Assembly (NCBI RefSeq): GCF_016629565.1
Contig: NZ_AP023057.1
Coordinates: 1,302,001-1,366,000 of the forward strand
Source of the DNA: Nitratiruptor sp. YY08-10
GTDB taxonomy: Bacteria > Campylobacterota > Campylobacteria > Campylobacterales > Nitratiruptoraceae
Length of the DNA: 64,000 nucleotides
Reading direction: 5' to 3'
Shown: piece after piece, positions 16,613-27,401 of the stretch
How the letters are laid out: each line of letters starts with the position of its first letter
Numbering within the stretch: position 1 is the first letter of the stretch
Program-made: the position numbers and the translations under genes
Notes under the pieces: model-generated
Told to the model about the DNA's origin: nothing
Database searches by the model: none
The model's input: only the letters and a program-made list of their open reading frames with translations

Positions 16613-18422
16613 AAAATTACGTTCTTTACCGGATGCTCCCGGTGTGTATCAATATTTTGATCAAAATGGAAGGCTGCTGTATGTCGGAAAGGCGAAAAGT
16701 CTCAAAAAAAGGGTCAAAAGCTACTTTCGATTTTCGCCTACGCTAACCCCTGCGCCAAATCTCTCTCCAAGAATCTTTAAAATGATACATGAAACAAAAA
16801 ATTTGGAGTATATTGTCGTAGAGAGTGAGAACGATGCACTCATTTTGGAAAACTCGCTTATCAAACAACTCAAACCAAAATACAATATTCTACTTCGAGA
16901 CGATAAAACATATCCCTACCTGTATGTAGATTTCAACGAAATATTTCCAAGAATCAAACTGACAAGAAAAGTTGTCCAAGGAAGCAATATCAGATATTTT
17001 GGCCCTTTTCCATCTGCAGCAAAAGAGATTTTGGACTCTTTGTACGAACTTTTTCCTCTCGTTCAAAAAGAGAGCTGTATCAAAGGAAAAAAAGCATGCC
17101 TTTTTTATCAGATGAAAAGGTGTTTGGCACCTTGTGAAGGCTATGTCACTCCAAAGGAGTATGCACAAATCTTAGATAAAGCGATTTTTCATCTCAAGGA
17201 TAAACAAAGACTCATCGAAAAACTGCAAAATAAGATGCACGAATATGCCGAACAGCTCCGTTTTGAAGAAGCAGCCAGTCTTAGAGACAGAATAAAAAAA
17301 ATCGAATCCGTACAGATTCAAAGCGGTATCGATTTTGCAAAAATGGAAAATCTCGATATTTTTGCGATCGAAGAGAATGAAAAGCAGGCGGTACTTGTAC
17401 GGCTTTTTATGCGGGAAGGAAAAGTCATTTCAAGCAGTTCGACACTCTACCGTATCGACAAAGAGAAAGGATTTGATAAATCCGAAGCGTACAAAAGAGC
17501 TCTTTTGGAGTTTTATCAAACCCAAACACCTCTCACAGCATCTCGGATCATTGTGGCGCACGATTTTAGCGAAAGAGACTCTATCCAAAACTATTTAAGT
17601 GAAAAATTTGGTAAAAAAATCACTGTTCAACACCCATTGCGAGGAGAAAAACGAAAAATAGCCAATTTGGCGCTGCTCAACGCTCAAGAATTATTGAAAA
17701 AGAGTACCACACAAAACCAAATTGAAGATGTGATCAAAACCTATTTTCAGCTTCGACATTCTCCATACAGAATCGAAGCATTTGACAACTCTCACATCAG
17801 CGGATCCAATCCTGTCGGTGCAATGGTAGTATACGAAAACGGGAAATTTGTAAAATCCGATTATAGGCACTATTCGCTCCACCACAAAGATGAGTATGCA
17901 CAGATGAAAGAACTGCTGACACGAAGATGTGAGAGTTTTGCAAGCAATCCTCCACCCGATCTATGGCTGATTGACGGCGGCGAAACACTGCGTCAGCTTG
18001 CCGAAGATATTCTGCAAAGCCACGGTGTCGTTATTGACGTTATTGCAATAGCAAAAGAAAAATCGGATGCGAAGACACACCGTGCCAAAGGAAAAGCAAA
18101 AGATATTCTCTATAGCAGTAAAGGAATCCACAAGCTTTCACCTGCCGATGAAAAGTTGCTCTTTTTTCAAAAAATCAGAGACGAAGTCCACCGTTTTGCT
18201 CTAAATTTTCATAGAAAAAAACGACAAAAAGAGTCGATGATTGTTGAACTGTTAAAAGTGAAAGGTATTGGTGAGGGGAAACTGAAAAAGTTGCTTCGTT
18301 TTTATGGTTCATTCGAAAAGATCAAAGAAGGCAGCTTTGAAGAATTGCAACATCTTGTCGGGGAAAAAGCAGCCCAAAAGATTTTGGAACATCTATCTAA
18401 GCATGATTTAAATTTGTTATGA
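16596..18422 (+). CDS. uvrC: Excinuclease ABC subunit C
   Basis: Makes the two incisions around lesions in nucleotide excision repair. The N-terminal GIY-YIG nuclease reads GVYQYF...LLYVGKAKSLKKRVKSYF (residues 16-40). The UVR motif that contacts UvrB (LRFEEAASLRDRI) lies near 210-225. The RNase H-like 5' nuclease holds EAFDNSHISG and WLIDGG with its Asp residues. A C-terminal helix-hairpin-helix (KVKGIGEGKLKKLLRFYGS) ends it. Length 608 is normal. Confidence 0.97.
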   Translation: MQELAKKLRSLPDAPGVYQYFDQNGRLLYVGKAKSLKKRVKSYFRFSPTLTPAPNLSPRIFKMIHETKNLEYIVVESENDALILENSLIKQLKPKYNILLRDDKTYPYLYVDFNEIFPRIKLTRKVVQGSNIRYFGPFPSAAKEILDSLYELFPLVQKESCIKGKKACLFYQMKRCLAPCEGYVTPKEYAQILDKAIFHLKDKQRLIEKLQNKMHEYAEQLRFEEAASLRDRIKKIESVQIQSGIDFAKMENLDIFAIEENEKQAVLVRLFMREGKVISSSSTLYRIDKEKGFDKSEAYKRALLEFYQTQTPLTASRIIVAHDFSERDSIQNYLSEKFGKKITVQHPLRGEKRKIANLALLNAQELLKKSTTQNQIEDVIKTYFQLRHSPYRIEAFDNSHISGSNPVGAMVVYENGKFVKSDYRHYSLHHKDEYAQMKELLTRRCESFASNPPPDLWLIDGGETLRQLAEDILQSHGVVIDVIAIAKEKSDAKTHRAKGKAKDILYSSKGIHKLSPADEKLLFFQKIRDEVHRFALNFHRKKRQKESMIVELLKVKGIGEGKLKKLLRFYGSFEKIKEGSFEELQHLVGEKAAQKILEHLSKHDLNLL

Positions 18423-18503
18423 TAAAGTTTGTTGAATATTTGCATCAAGTAACCCAATAATGACATCTCATGCGGTTTCATAAAACATTTTAAAGGATTG
18501 TAC

Positions 18504-20333
18504 GTGCTTTTGTACGACAGCAAAAGGCAATTGGTAGCAATTGATGAAAAAATATTGGAAGTAACCGGCTTTGAATCAACAAAAGATCTTTTCAACAGAG
18601 TTGACGATATTGCAGAACTTTTTGTGAATAGGCCAGGATATGTTTACAAGTTTCAAAATTTTTCATGGATCGACTATGTACTGTACAATCCTGCTAAAAC
18701 TCATCTTGCAATCATCGAAACCAACAGAGGCGGAATCGAAGTAAAAATAGAAATCCATACCCTCGTCAGTAAATCAGGTGATATAGCTTTTTTTTGCGTC
18801 GATTTGATTCCTGAACAGTTCAGTGAAGAATTTGGAGATTTTCATACGCCACAATCCAGTATTGCTGCATTTCCTGCACAAATGAGTCTTGAAAACGAGA
18901 CGACAGTGGATTCGATTGAAGCGATGGCAACTCTTGAGCCACAAGAGTTTGACAAAGATGAATCCTCTTTACTCGAAACCGAGGATATTTTTGGTACAAA
19001 AATCGAACCTGCACCTATTCAAGAAGAGAAAATCGAACTTTTGAGTGAAGATGAGGATGAGCATTTTCACATTCTCTCCAACGAAGATCTCATCCATGCA
19101 ACGGCTCCAAAACCATCTCCTGCTGAAAGCGAAACACGCATCGACAAAGATGAACAACCAATTTTGCATCCATCTATGGAAGAGCACTATACTCTTTTGG
19201 ATGAAGAGGCAGAGAAAACCCAAAAGGAAGAAGAACATATAGAGCTTGTCCCATCCCCAAAAGATAAGACTTTTCAAGCATATAATATCCACAATATCGC
19301 CAATGAATTAGAGATTGATGAAGCTTTATTGAAAGAATTGATCGATGAGTTTATCGAACAGGCATATGAACTCCGTTTGGAAATCTATAAATCTATTCAA
19401 AATTACGATTTTGAAAAACTCTCACAACTGCTTCATAAAATAAGAGGCGCTGCAAACAATTTGCGTATACGTGAAGCTGCTCAGTATCTCCAATATACAA
19501 AAGATGATGAAGATATTGAAAAGATCACCGAACAAATCGACAACTTTTATGCATTTTTGGATAAATTCGCGCAACAATTCAATCCTGCAATTTACAAAAA
19601 ATTCAATGAACCTGAAGTTCTGCATGAAAATACGCAACAAAACCTTCTTACGAGGGAAGAGAGCAAAAACGAAGAGGTGGCTTCTACAGTTCAAAAATCC
19701 ATTGAAGCACAGAATCTAACAATTGAAGATGATGATGTGGATTTAGAAATAGCCATTGCAGCAGCTGACCTCGGTCTTGATAAAGAGGAAGTACAACAGT
19801 TTATCGAAGAGTATATCCAAGAGGTCATCCGGCAAGAAGCCACACTTTACAACCTTTTAAAAAGCAATACCGAAGAGTTCAAAAAAAATATCCACAAACT
19901 CAAAGGCACTGCAGCCAATTTGAGATTGCAAAAGATAGAAAAATTACTCGCCAAACTCATGCAAGAAGAAAATATTGACTCAATGAAACAGCTTTTAATA
20001 GATTTTTTTGACAGAGTTGCAACAATAGGAAAAAAACTTGGCATGAATATATCTAAACTAATCGTGAAAATAAACGCAGACACTCTTGGCCTAGACATAG
20101 AGACATATAAAGAACTTTTAACAGATTTCTACAACGAATTCCAAGACCTGCACAATCACCCTCATAACGAAGCGCTCAATAAACTAAAAAGATTACAGAA
20201 GATAGCCAAACAGCTCTATTTACCCTCTATCGAATATCAAATCGAACAGATGATACAAACACAGAGTATCAGTCCCGAAAAGATTGATCATATACGTACG
20301 CAAATTCATAGTCTTTTGAAGGATGAACAGTGA
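18504..20333 (+). CDS. Multi-HPt phosphotransfer protein with PAS-like N-terminus
   Basis: About 609 residues. The first 110 look like a PAS-type sensor (AIDEKILEVTGFESTKDLF). An acidic linker follows to about 250. Then come three homologous helical repeats, each starting with a Leu-Glu/Asp-Ile-Asp-like segment. Repeat 1 has LLHKIRGAANNLRI (His311) and repeat 2 has NIHKLKGTAANLRL (His464), both proper HPt phosphorylation sites. Repeat 3 has LNKLKRL, with Asn559 where His should be. HPt domains relay phosphate between receivers. I prefer the GTG six bases after AAAGGA over the nearer TTG. It overlaps the Sel1 gene by four bases and heads an operon with a hybrid kinase. Confidence 0.75.
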   Translation: MLLYDSKRQLVAIDEKILEVTGFESTKDLFNRVDDIAELFVNRPGYVYKFQNFSWIDYVLYNPAKTHLAIIETNRGGIEVKIEIHTLVSKSGDIAFFCVDLIPEQFSEEFGDFHTPQSSIAAFPAQMSLENETTVDSIEAMATLEPQEFDKDESSLLETEDIFGTKIEPAPIQEEKIELLSEDEDEHFHILSNEDLIHATAPKPSPAESETRIDKDEQPILHPSMEEHYTLLDEEAEKTQKEEEHIELVPSPKDKTFQAYNIHNIANELEIDEALLKELIDEFIEQAYELRLEIYKSIQNYDFEKLSQLLHKIRGAANNLRIREAAQYLQYTKDDEDIEKITEQIDNFYAFLDKFAQQFNPAIYKKFNEPEVLHENTQQNLLTREESKNEEVASTVQKSIEAQNLTIEDDDVDLEIAIAAADLGLDKEEVQQFIEEYIQEVIRQEATLYNLLKSNTEEFKKNIHKLKGTAANLRLQKIEKLLAKLMQEENIDSMKQLLIDFFDRVATIGKKLGMNISKLIVKINADTLGLDIETYKELLTDFYNEFQDLHNHPHNEALNKLKRLQKIAKQLYLPSIEYQIEQMIQTQSISPEKIDHIRTQIHSLLKDEQ

Positions 20334-20737
20334 GAAAGGAATTTTTTGGTTTAATGATAGCATTGTCGTTAGCGTATGCTTCGAGTTTTTCCGAAGGTAT
20401 TCAGGCATTCAAACAGCAAAACTATCAAGAAGCACTCGAACTTTTGAAAGAGGCTTACTATGATGATGACGCTGTTAATGCTGGATATTTTTTGGGAAAA
20501 ATATATCTCAATGGCCTGGGAGGAATCAAACCAGATATCAACATGGCAGAAACATTCTTAAAAGCTGCAGCCGATTCGGGCAATGTTCGCGCCCAGTGCC
20601 TCATGGCACAAGTGTATGCAGAAAAATACAACAATTTGGAAAAAGCTGAAAAGATTATCAAAGGAAACAGCGTGCCTGACTGCAAAGAAGTAGCCCAGAG
20701 GCTTCAAAACATGAAAAAAAATAAAAACAATGAATAA
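20330..20737 (+). CDS. Small secreted Sel1/TPR-repeat protein
   Basis: A 135-residue protein with a signal peptide ([20 protein letters not shown]). After it come helical repeats: [21 protein letters not shown] is TPR-like, and [46 protein letters not shown] is a clear Sel1-like repeat. Two Cys may pair. It probably acts in the periplasm as a protein-binding scaffold. Placed between an HPt protein and a sensor kinase, it may modulate the periplasmic sensor; this is inference. The start is GTG, overlapping the stop before it. Confidence 0.75.
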   Translation: MRKEFFGLMIALSLAYASSFSEGIQAFKQQNYQEALELLKEAYYDDDAVNAGYFLGKIYLNGLGGIKPDINMAETFLKAAADSGNVRAQCLMAQVYAEKYNNLEKAEKIIKGNSVPDCKEVAQRLQNMKKNKNNE

Positions 20738-20748
20738 AGGATAATGGT

Positions 20749-23700
20749 ATGGGATTGAAAAACAGACTCAGACTGATCAGTTTGATACCAATCTTGCTTC
20801 TTTTGATTCTATCATCGTATGTCGTATACACTTCATATGAACAATACAATCAAACAAAGCAGCTAAAAACTCGCATCACCATCAATAAATCGCTCGAATC
20901 ATTAATGAAAGAGATTGCAAAAGAACGTGGTATGACTTCCATTTTTTTGGGAAGCAACGGGAAAAAGCTCAAATCCTCGCTCAAAGCACAGCGAAAAGTT
21001 GTTGATAAAAAATTTGCAGAACTCCATACCGTTGCAGCAGCTTACCCTCAATTGTCAAAAGAACTCAAACCTATATTTGCAGCTGCAAAAATGTTGCCAC
21101 ACATTAGAAAACAGATAGATTCTCTTAAAATCGATTACAAGAAAGCCTTTTTTGATTTTTATACCAAAACGCTCAATCAATCTATCTACTATCTGATTTC
21201 TAAAGTAAACAACTATTCATTGAATCCAGAGATAACTTCATATATCTCCAATTATCTTCTATTTGTAAATTCCAAAGAGTATTCGGGTTTAGAACGCGGA
21301 TTTCTTTCCTATGTACTCACCAAATACATTCCAATGAATGACGAGTATCTGAAAGAGTGGATGAAACTGTTGGGGAAAGCGGATGGATTTCTCAGTTTCA
21401 ACGTTGCAAATCAGAATGTGCAGAAGCAGCTGGAAAAGATAGTACGATCCGAAGATGTACAAGAGATTTTGGATGATGTTATGCAAAGTCGTGTTGAAAT
21501 CGACAGAGCCGTAAACGACGGTCTCTATCCTGTTGACCCGACATTATGGTTCAACCTTTTATCAGAAAAAATCGATACGATCCAGCAGTTAGAAAACATT
21601 CTCAAAAAACATATGTATGCAACTATAGAAAATGTTTCCGAACAAAATCTCTTAACCCTTCTTATTGCCGCCGGAGTCTGGATACTTTCACTCATCTTGG
21701 CAATCATTGGATTTTTGTTTGCTAGAGACATCACCGGAAACATCAAACGGCTCGAATCCATTTTGCGAAAAGTTGCTGAAGCAGAAACCATCAAAGATGA
21801 AAACTCCGATGTCGAATCAAAAATCAACCTCGACACGACTCAGGGTATCAATGCTGCTTACGAACTTTTGGAAACAGCACTCAAGAAAGCGCAAGACGCA
21901 AAAACGGCAGCAGAAGAGGCAAGCCATGCAAAAAGTATGTTTCTTGCCAATATGTCGCATGAAATCAGAACACCTTTAAATGGTATCATAGGTTTCACCG
22001 ACCTTTTGAAAAATACAGAACTGACTCCGGAACAACGAGAGTTTGTCAATATTATTGAGAAAAGTTCTGAAAACTTACTTGAGATCATCAATGCAATCTT
22101 GGATCTCTCAAAAATTGAAAGCAAAAAAATTGAAATCGAAAATATTGTCTTTAACCCGATTGAAGAGTTTGAAAACGCGATCGAAGTATATGCTCCAAGA
22201 GCCGCGGAAAAAGATATCAACTTCGCACTTTTTGTCGATCCTCATCTAAACAAACCTCTCAAAGGAGATCCGACAAAAATCAAAGAGGTTTTGATCAACC
22301 TCATCAGTAACGCCATCAAGTTTACCGATCGTGGCGGCAACGTTACAGTAGAGATACGAAAACTCAAAGAGTACAATGAACGTGCCGAGATCTATTTTGA
22401 AGTACGCGATACAGGAATAGGTATTCCTGAAGAGAAACAAAAACAGATATTCGAAGCGTTTTCACAAGCCGATTCAAGTGTGACAAGGAAATTTGGTGGA
22501 ACGGGGCTTGGTCTCACTATCTCCAGTGAGTTTGTCAAACTTATGGGGGGACAGCTCAATCTTGAAAGTGAAGTTGGAAAAGGAACTAAATTCTTCTTCA
22601 CGCTTGTCCTTGAGGAGGTCCCCGCACTGACAGAGTCGTTGGAAAACAGATTCAATGGAGTACGAGTAGCATACTATATCAAAAACAGCATGCCAAAAGA
22701 TCATGATCTTTTCATCAAAGAGTATTTGCAATACCTTGGAGCGAAATTTGTTGTGTTTGAAAATCTTAAAGAGTTGATCAACCACAAAACAAATTATGAT
22801 TTTACAATGATCGATTTTGACTATATCAATGAAAATAGTCTGAAAAATTTCTTTGTACGAGACATACCTGTCGCTTTGGTCACGAAGGTAACATACAAGA
22901 AAAAAGTGGAAAGTTTCGAGAATCAGCTTATGAAGTTGCTGTTTGAACCGGTCAACTACACAAAAACGGTTCAGACTTTGAAAGAATATATCGAAAACTA
23001 TAAGTCCAAACTGCAATCTGGTGAGCAAGAGACTCTAGAATTTACCGGCAATGAAAAATTTGCGGCAAAAGCACTTGTAGCCGAGGATAACACCATCAAT
23101 CAAAAGCTCATCAAAAAAACATTGGAAGATCTCGGTTTGACAGTGGATCTGGCAAATAACGGGCTGGAAGCATTTGAAAAAAGAAAAAATGGAAACTACG
23201 ACATCATCTTCATGGATATCCAAATGCCTATCATGGATGGAGTAGAGGCAACACATGAAATTTTGGAATATGAAGAGGAGAGCAATCAACCACATATTCC
23301 GATCATAGCACTTACTGCCCACGCACTCAAAGGGGATCGCGAACGCTATATCAATGAAGGTATGGACGAATACATCACAAAACCTCTCATTAAAAATGAA
23401 CTGGTGGCTATTTTGAAAAAATTTCTCAAAGACAAAATCGTAACCGAGAAAAAACCAGAACAAAAGCCAAAGTCCCAAACAGCTCCCAAAGAAGAGAAGT
23501 TAGAAATCGTCCAAGCAGAAAAACAACCGATTCTTGTATGCAAAAAGACAAATCTCGAAGCAAAACTTCTTAGCAAATTTGTTGAAGACCTAGATTTTGA
23601 AGCTGTCACTGCATCTGACTTTGAGAGTTGCTATGAAAAGATGCAAAGTGGAGACTTTGCCGTTGCAATGATCGATTATGATTTTGAAAATTTCGATTAT

Positions 23701-23880
23701 GAAAAACTGAAATCATTGAAAAACCAAACCGGCATCAAGCTTGTCCTTTTTGCCGAGGATCATGAGGCAGTACAGGATCCAGAACAGATTTTTGATATCA
23801 TTTACGATGATATCGTCAATAAAGCAAAAGTTGCTAATATTTTAGAAAAACTTGATCTGATCAAAGGTGTAACTGCATGA
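20749..23880 (+). CDS. Hybrid histidine kinase with NIT-type periplasmic sensor and degenerate receivers
   Basis: 1043 residues. Helix 1 (about 8-28) and helix 2 (about 302-325) enclose a periplasmic domain that starts [22 protein letters not shown], the signature of the nitrate/nitrite-sensing NIT domain. The kinase core follows: [12 protein letters not shown] with His404, the N box, DTGIGIP and GTGLGL. Residues about 640-745 look like a receiver fold without a normal acidic pocket. A full receiver follows with Asp823 ([11 protein letters not shown]). A last receiver-like domain from about 925 has MIDYDF with Asp976, but its other motifs are weak. It shares ATGA with the next response regulator. 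Confidence 0.85.
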   Translation: MGLKNRLRLISLIPILLLLILSSYVVYTSYEQYNQTKQLKTRITINKSLESLMKEIAKERGMTSIFLGSNGKKLKSSLKAQRKVVDKKFAELHTVAAAYPQLSKELKPIFAAAKMLPHIRKQIDSLKIDYKKAFFDFYTKTLNQSIYYLISKVNNYSLNPEITSYISNYLLFVNSKEYSGLERGFLSYVLTKYIPMNDEYLKEWMKLLGKADGFLSFNVANQNVQKQLEKIVRSEDVQEILDDVMQSRVEIDRAVNDGLYPVDPTLWFNLLSEKIDTIQQLENILKKHMYATIENVSEQNLLTLLIAAGVWILSLILAIIGFLFARDITGNIKRLESILRKVAEAETIKDENSDVESKINLDTTQGINAAYELLETALKKAQDAKTAAEEASHAKSMFLANMSHEIRTPLNGIIGFTDLLKNTELTPEQREFVNIIEKSSENLLEIINAILDLSKIESKKIEIENIVFNPIEEFENAIEVYAPRAAEKDINFALFVDPHLNKPLKGDPTKIKEVLINLISNAIKFTDRGGNVTVEIRKLKEYNERAEIYFEVRDTGIGIPEEKQKQIFEAFSQADSSVTRKFGGTGLGLTISSEFVKLMGGQLNLESEVGKGTKFFFTLVLEEVPALTESLENRFNGVRVAYYIKNSMPKDHDLFIKEYLQYLGAKFVVFENLKELINHKTNYDFTMIDFDYINENSLKNFFVRDIPVALVTKVTYKKKVESFENQLMKLLFEPVNYTKTVQTLKEYIENYKSKLQSGEQETLEFTGNEKFAAKALVAEDNTINQKLIKKTLEDLGLTVDLANNGLEAFEKRKNGNYDIIFMDIQMPIMDGVEATHEILEYEEESNQPHIPIIALTAHALKGDRERYINEGMDEYITKPLIKNELVAILKKFLKDKIVTEKKPEQKPKSQTAPKEEKLEIVQAEKQPILVCKKTNLEAKLLSKFVEDLDFEAVTASDFESCYEKMQSGDFAVAMIDYDFENFDYEKLKSLKNQTGIKLVLFAEDHEAVQDPEQIFDIIYDDIVNKAKVANILEKLDLIKGVTA

Positions 23881-24251
23881 AAAAGATAAAAATACTCGTT
23901 GTTGATGATGACTTCATCAACTTAAAACTTTTGAAAACCATGATGATGAAACAAGATTTCGTTGAAGAGGTGTATGAAGCAAAAAATGGTATCGAAGCGA
24001 TTGATACATTACGAGACAAAAAAGATATCGACATCGTTTTGCTCGATATCATTATGCCGATGATGGACGGCTTGGAAACATTGAAAATCATGCGTTCAGA
24101 CGAGGAACTAAAACATATTCCCGTCATCGTTCTGACAACAGACGAAACGAAAAAAAGCGAAGCGTTGAGTTTAGGCGCAAACGACTTTTTGAACAAACCT
24201 ATACGGGAAAATCAGCTTGTTGAAAAGATAAAAACATTTACCCAGCTTTAA
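23877..24251 (+). CDS. Stand-alone CheY-like response regulator
   Basis: A single receiver domain of 124 residues without an output domain. VVDDDFIN is the acidic pocket, [12 protein letters not shown] holds the phosphorylated Asp (about residue 58), VLTTDE has the conserved Thr and FLNKPI the conserved Lys. It overlaps the hybrid kinase stop by four bases, so it is probably the final acceptor or a phosphate shuttle in this phosphorelay. Its target is not visible; such proteins may act on flagellar motors or diguanylate cyclases. Confidence 0.92.
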   Translation: MKKIKILVVDDDFINLKLLKTMMMKQDFVEEVYEAKNGIEAIDTLRDKKDIDIVLLDIIMPMMDGLETLKIMRSDEELKHIPVIVLTTDETKKSEALSLGANDFLNKPIRENQLVEKIKTFTQL

Positions 24252-24280
24252 AAAGAGGCATTTAAATAATCGCCTCTTTT
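24251..24280. terminator. Bidirectional terminator between the response regulator and lon
   Basis: AAAAGAGGC and GCCTCTTTT form a 9-bp inverted repeat with a 12-base AT-rich loop. A and T runs flank it on both strands, so it can end both converging transcripts. The lon stop and last codons lie inside the loop and one arm. Confidence 0.75.
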
Positions 24281-26679
24281 AAAACCTCTTCTATATTTGA
24301 AACAGGAACTATATCCATGCTGCTCAGAACTTCAGCCGGAATCTCATCTAAATCTCTATCGTAATTTTTTCTTGGAATCAAAACTTTTTTGATTTTCGCT
24401 TTATAGGCAGCAATCAACTTTTCCTTAAGCCCTCCGATAGGGAGAACTTTTCCTGTCAATGTAAGCTCACCTGTCATTGCCACATCGTTTCTTACTCTTC
24501 TTTCACTCAAAAGTGAAGCAATCGAAGTAGCCATGGTAATGCCGGCACTTGGTCCATCTTTTGGCGTTGCACCCTCTGGAATATGAAGATGGATATCATA
24601 GCGTCTGTACACTTCGCTTGGATCGACTTTTACCTTCTCTTCTCTCTCTTTTGCCGTTTTTGGTATCACTTCTTGATCAATCTCGATTTTCCCCTGATCG
24701 ATGAGCACTTTGACAACGCTATAGGCAATACGAGCCGACTCTTTCATCACATCACCCAAGCTCCCTGTGAGCTGCAGACCGCCTTTGCCTTTTATTTTTA
24801 TGGATTCTATTTTCAAAACATCGCCTCCGACAGCGGTCCATGCAAGACCGTTGACAACACCGATTTGCGGTTCTTTTTCTATCGCTTCGATTTCAAAAAC
24901 CGGTTTTTCCAGATATTTATTGAGATTTTTCAATGAGACCGAAACCTTATGGAGATCCGGATTTTCCAACAACTCTTTTGCCGCTTTACGAACGATATCG
25001 GCTATTCTTCTTCGCAAGTTCCTCACTCCGGCTTCTCTTGTATATTTTTCTATGATCGCTTCAAGAGCCGGCTTGGAAATGGAAAGTTCACTTCGCTTCA
25101 GACCATGTTTTTTGATCTCTTGAGGTATGAGATATCTTTTTGCGATTTCTAGTTTCTCATTTGGCGTATAGGAACTAAGAAAAATGAACTCCATTCTGTC
25201 TCGAAGCGGCGCCGGTATATAGCCGATATCATTGGCCGTCGCGATAAATATGACATTGCTTAGATCAATACTGAAATTGAGATAATAGTCTCTAAAGTGC
25301 GTATTTTGTTCGGGGTCCAAAATCTCAAGAAGAACCGATGTGGGATCTCCTCTCATACTGCGCCCCACTTTGTCGATCTCATCGAGAACCATCACCGGAT
25401 CCATCTCTTTTGCATCGATCAATCCTTGTACAATCCGTCCGGGCATTGCACCGATATATGTCCTCCTATGTCCTCGAAGTTCGCTCACATCTTCCAAACC
25501 ACCAAGGGCGATTCGAACCAATGGACGTTTCAATGCAGTTGCAATGGAATTCGCAAGACTTGTTTTCCCAATCCCAGGAGGTCCCGCAAAACAAAGAATC
25601 GCACCGCTGCCCTTCTCTTTCTTTATCCCTCTTAGTTCCATAAGCTCTTTAACAGCAAAATATTCTACAATCCGTTCTTTCGGTTTTTCAAGCCCGTAAT
25701 GGTCTTTATCAAGCTCTCGCTCCACATCTTTGATATCGAGTTTTTTCTTGGAGTACTTTCCAAAAGGAACTTCCAATACCCAGTCCAGATAGGTCTGAAT
25801 TACGACAGCTTCGGCACTGTCCGGATGCATCCTGGCATATCTGTCAATCTGCTTTTTGATCTCTTTAAAGGCTTCTTGAGTCAAAAAATCTTTTATTTTT
25901 TCCAGCTTTTTGCGATACTCCTCGACCTCTTCCTCTTTTTGCGTATCTACACCCAGCTCTTTTTGAATCTGCTTGAGCTGCTCCTTCAAAAAATATTCTC
26001 TGTTGGCCTGCTCGAGTCGTGAACTCACTTTGCTTTTAATTTCACGCTGCAACTTACTCTGTTCGATCTCTTCTGTGATAGCATCGATAAGAAGCATCAA
26101 ACGCTTCTCCACATCCTCTTCCACAAACATCTCGTATGCACGCTCTTTTTTCAGTTTCAAAACAGAACTCACAAGATCGGCGATACGGTTTGGTTCATGA
26201 TTCTCTTCAATGGTTTTTACAAGATCTTGCGGGAAAGAGCTATTAACATGAGCCAATGTCTTAATCTTTTCTCGAAGAACCTCAAGAAGCGCATCTACCT
26301 TGATTTCGTTGTAGGGTTTTGATTCGATGATATCTACAACGGCTTGCATAGGAGCTTTGGAAACAGGTTCTAAAATTTTCCCTCTTGCAAGTCCTTGAAA
26401 AAGAAGTTTCACTCTGCCATCAGGCAAACTCACTTTTCTCATAATGGATCCGATAACCCCTACCGGGTAGATCGCATCGAAATTTCTTTCTCCTTCGTGT
26501 CCCTCTTTTGAGGGTGCGACAAGAATCAAGCTATTCTCTTGCAGCGCTTTTTCGGCTGCAGCTATGTTTGCTTCGTCATTAATAAATATCGGTGAAATCA
26601 TGAATGGATATAAAAAGATATCATCTTCGACTATAATAGGAAGAGTTGTCGGAAAAGAGCTGTAATCACTTAAATTCAT
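24262..26679 (-). CDS. lon: ATP-dependent protease Lon
   Basis: Soluble AAA+ protease that degrades misfolded and regulatory proteins. The N-terminal substrate-binding domain begins PLIVEDDIFLYPFM-like. The Walker A loop is GPPGIGKTSLA (about 360-370) and Walker B is VMVLDEIDKVG. The C-terminal serine protease has GPSAG with Ser711 and the partner Lys754 in GGLKEKL. Length 805 is typical. bamD lies 13 bases upstream on the same strand. Confidence 0.98.
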   Translation of the reverse strand: MNLSDYSSFPTTLPIIVEDDIFLYPFMISPIFINDEANIAAAEKALQENSLILVAPSKEGHEGERNFDAIYPVGVIGSIMRKVSLPDGRVKLLFQGLARGKILEPVSKAPMQAVVDIIESKPYNEIKVDALLEVLREKIKTLAHVNSSFPQDLVKTIEENHEPNRIADLVSSVLKLKKERAYEMFVEEDVEKRLMLLIDAITEEIEQSKLQREIKSKVSSRLEQANREYFLKEQLKQIQKELGVDTQKEEEVEEYRKKLEKIKDFLTQEAFKEIKKQIDRYARMHPDSAEAVVIQTYLDWVLEVPFGKYSKKKLDIKDVERELDKDHYGLEKPKERIVEYFAVKELMELRGIKKEKGSGAILCFAGPPGIGKTSLANSIATALKRPLVRIALGGLEDVSELRGHRRTYIGAMPGRIVQGLIDAKEMDPVMVLDEIDKVGRSMRGDPTSVLLEILDPEQNTHFRDYYLNFSIDLSNVIFIATANDIGYIPAPLRDRMEFIFLSSYTPNEKLEIAKRYLIPQEIKKHGLKRSELSISKPALEAIIEKYTREAGVRNLRRRIADIVRKAAKELLENPDLHKVSVSLKNLNKYLEKPVFEIEAIEKEPQIGVVNGLAWTAVGGDVLKIESIKIKGKGGLQLTGSLGDVMKESARIAYSVVKVLIDQGKIEIDQEVIPKTAKEREEKVKVDPSEVYRRYDIHLHIPEGATPKDGPSAGITMATSIASLLSERRVRNDVAMTGELTLTGKVLPIGGLKEKLIAAYKAKIKKVLIPRKNYDRDLDEIPAEVLSSMDIVPVSNIEEVLKEAII

Positions 26680-26692
26680 TTCTACCCTCCCC

Positions 26693-27331
26693 TTACCAGT
26701 TTATGAGATAATCATACCAGTTTGTCGGCACGTCAATCTCATCTTTTTTCAACCATGAGTGTTTAACCCGTTCTCGGTATATTTTCGCTGCTTTCATTTT
26801 CCCTCTTCTTTCATAAAGCGCCGCAATCTCTTCATTCAAAACATATTGGGCCATATAAAGTTTTGTTAGCATGGTATCCACCATCGGCATATACTCGTTT
26901 TGTATATACTCTTTTTTGTAGCTTTCGGCTTCAGCTATGGTATCTTGAAGAAGTTTTTGGTCACGATTTATGTTTTTAAAGGCCAAAAAAGAGGCTTTGA
27001 TTTTCAAAAACTTAGCAAACGCAACATTTCTATCATTGCCGTAACGTTTGATGAACTCATCAAGATAGTATTTCGCCATCAGATATTCTTCATTATCCAT
27101 ATGAGCCTGCGCCATAATAAGCATCGCTTCTTTGAGAAGCGGAGAGGAAAAGTGTTCGCTTTGCAGTGACGTAAAATACTCATCTGCTTTGTCAAGGTCA
27201 GAACTGCTGACATAACGAACCATCTTTTGATACCAGTAGATATCTGGTTTATTATATTCACTTATATTTTTAGATGAACACCCAGCGAAAAGAAGCGCCA
27301 ATGTAGCAATGCAAACAACTTGTTTCTTCAT
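26693..27331 (-). CDS. bamD: Outer-membrane assembly lipoprotein BamD
   Basis: BamD is the essential TPR lipoprotein of the BAM complex that inserts outer-membrane barrels. The chosen start gives a clean lipoprotein signal (MKKQVVCIATLALLFAGCSS, Cys about 18). TPR-like helical pairs follow: DKADEYFTSLQSEHFSSPLLKEAMLIMAQAHMDNEEYLMAKYYLDEFIKRYG is the classic BamD pattern. It ends near residue 212. An AGAGGG ribosome site precedes this ATG; an earlier in-frame start would add seven residues. It is divergent from proC. Confidence 0.85.
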   Translation of the reverse strand: MKKQVVCIATLALLFAGCSSKNISEYNKPDIYWYQKMVRYVSSSDLDKADEYFTSLQSEHFSSPLLKEAMLIMAQAHMDNEEYLMAKYYLDEFIKRYGNDRNVAFAKFLKIKASFLAFKNINRDQKLLQDTIAEAESYKKEYIQNEYMPMVDTMLTKLYMAQYVLNEEIAALYERRGKMKAAKIYRERVKHSWLKKDEIDVPTNWYDYLINW

Positions 27332-27351
27332 AAACCCTCTTTTTTGCCCCA

Positions 27352-27383
27352 ATTATAACAAAAAAGTAAGAGTATGTTACAAT
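27352..27383. promoter_or_regulatory. Divergent promoters of bamD and proC
   Basis: On the minus strand TGTTATAAT (27352-27360) is an extended -10 for bamD. On the plus strand TGTTACAAT (27375-27383) is an extended -10 for proC, followed by AAAGGAG and the ATG. The two elements are only 14 bases apart and may interfere with each other. Neither has a convincing -35 box. Confidence 0.55.
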
Positions 27384-27401
27384 ATATTTAAAGGAGTCTG
27401 T

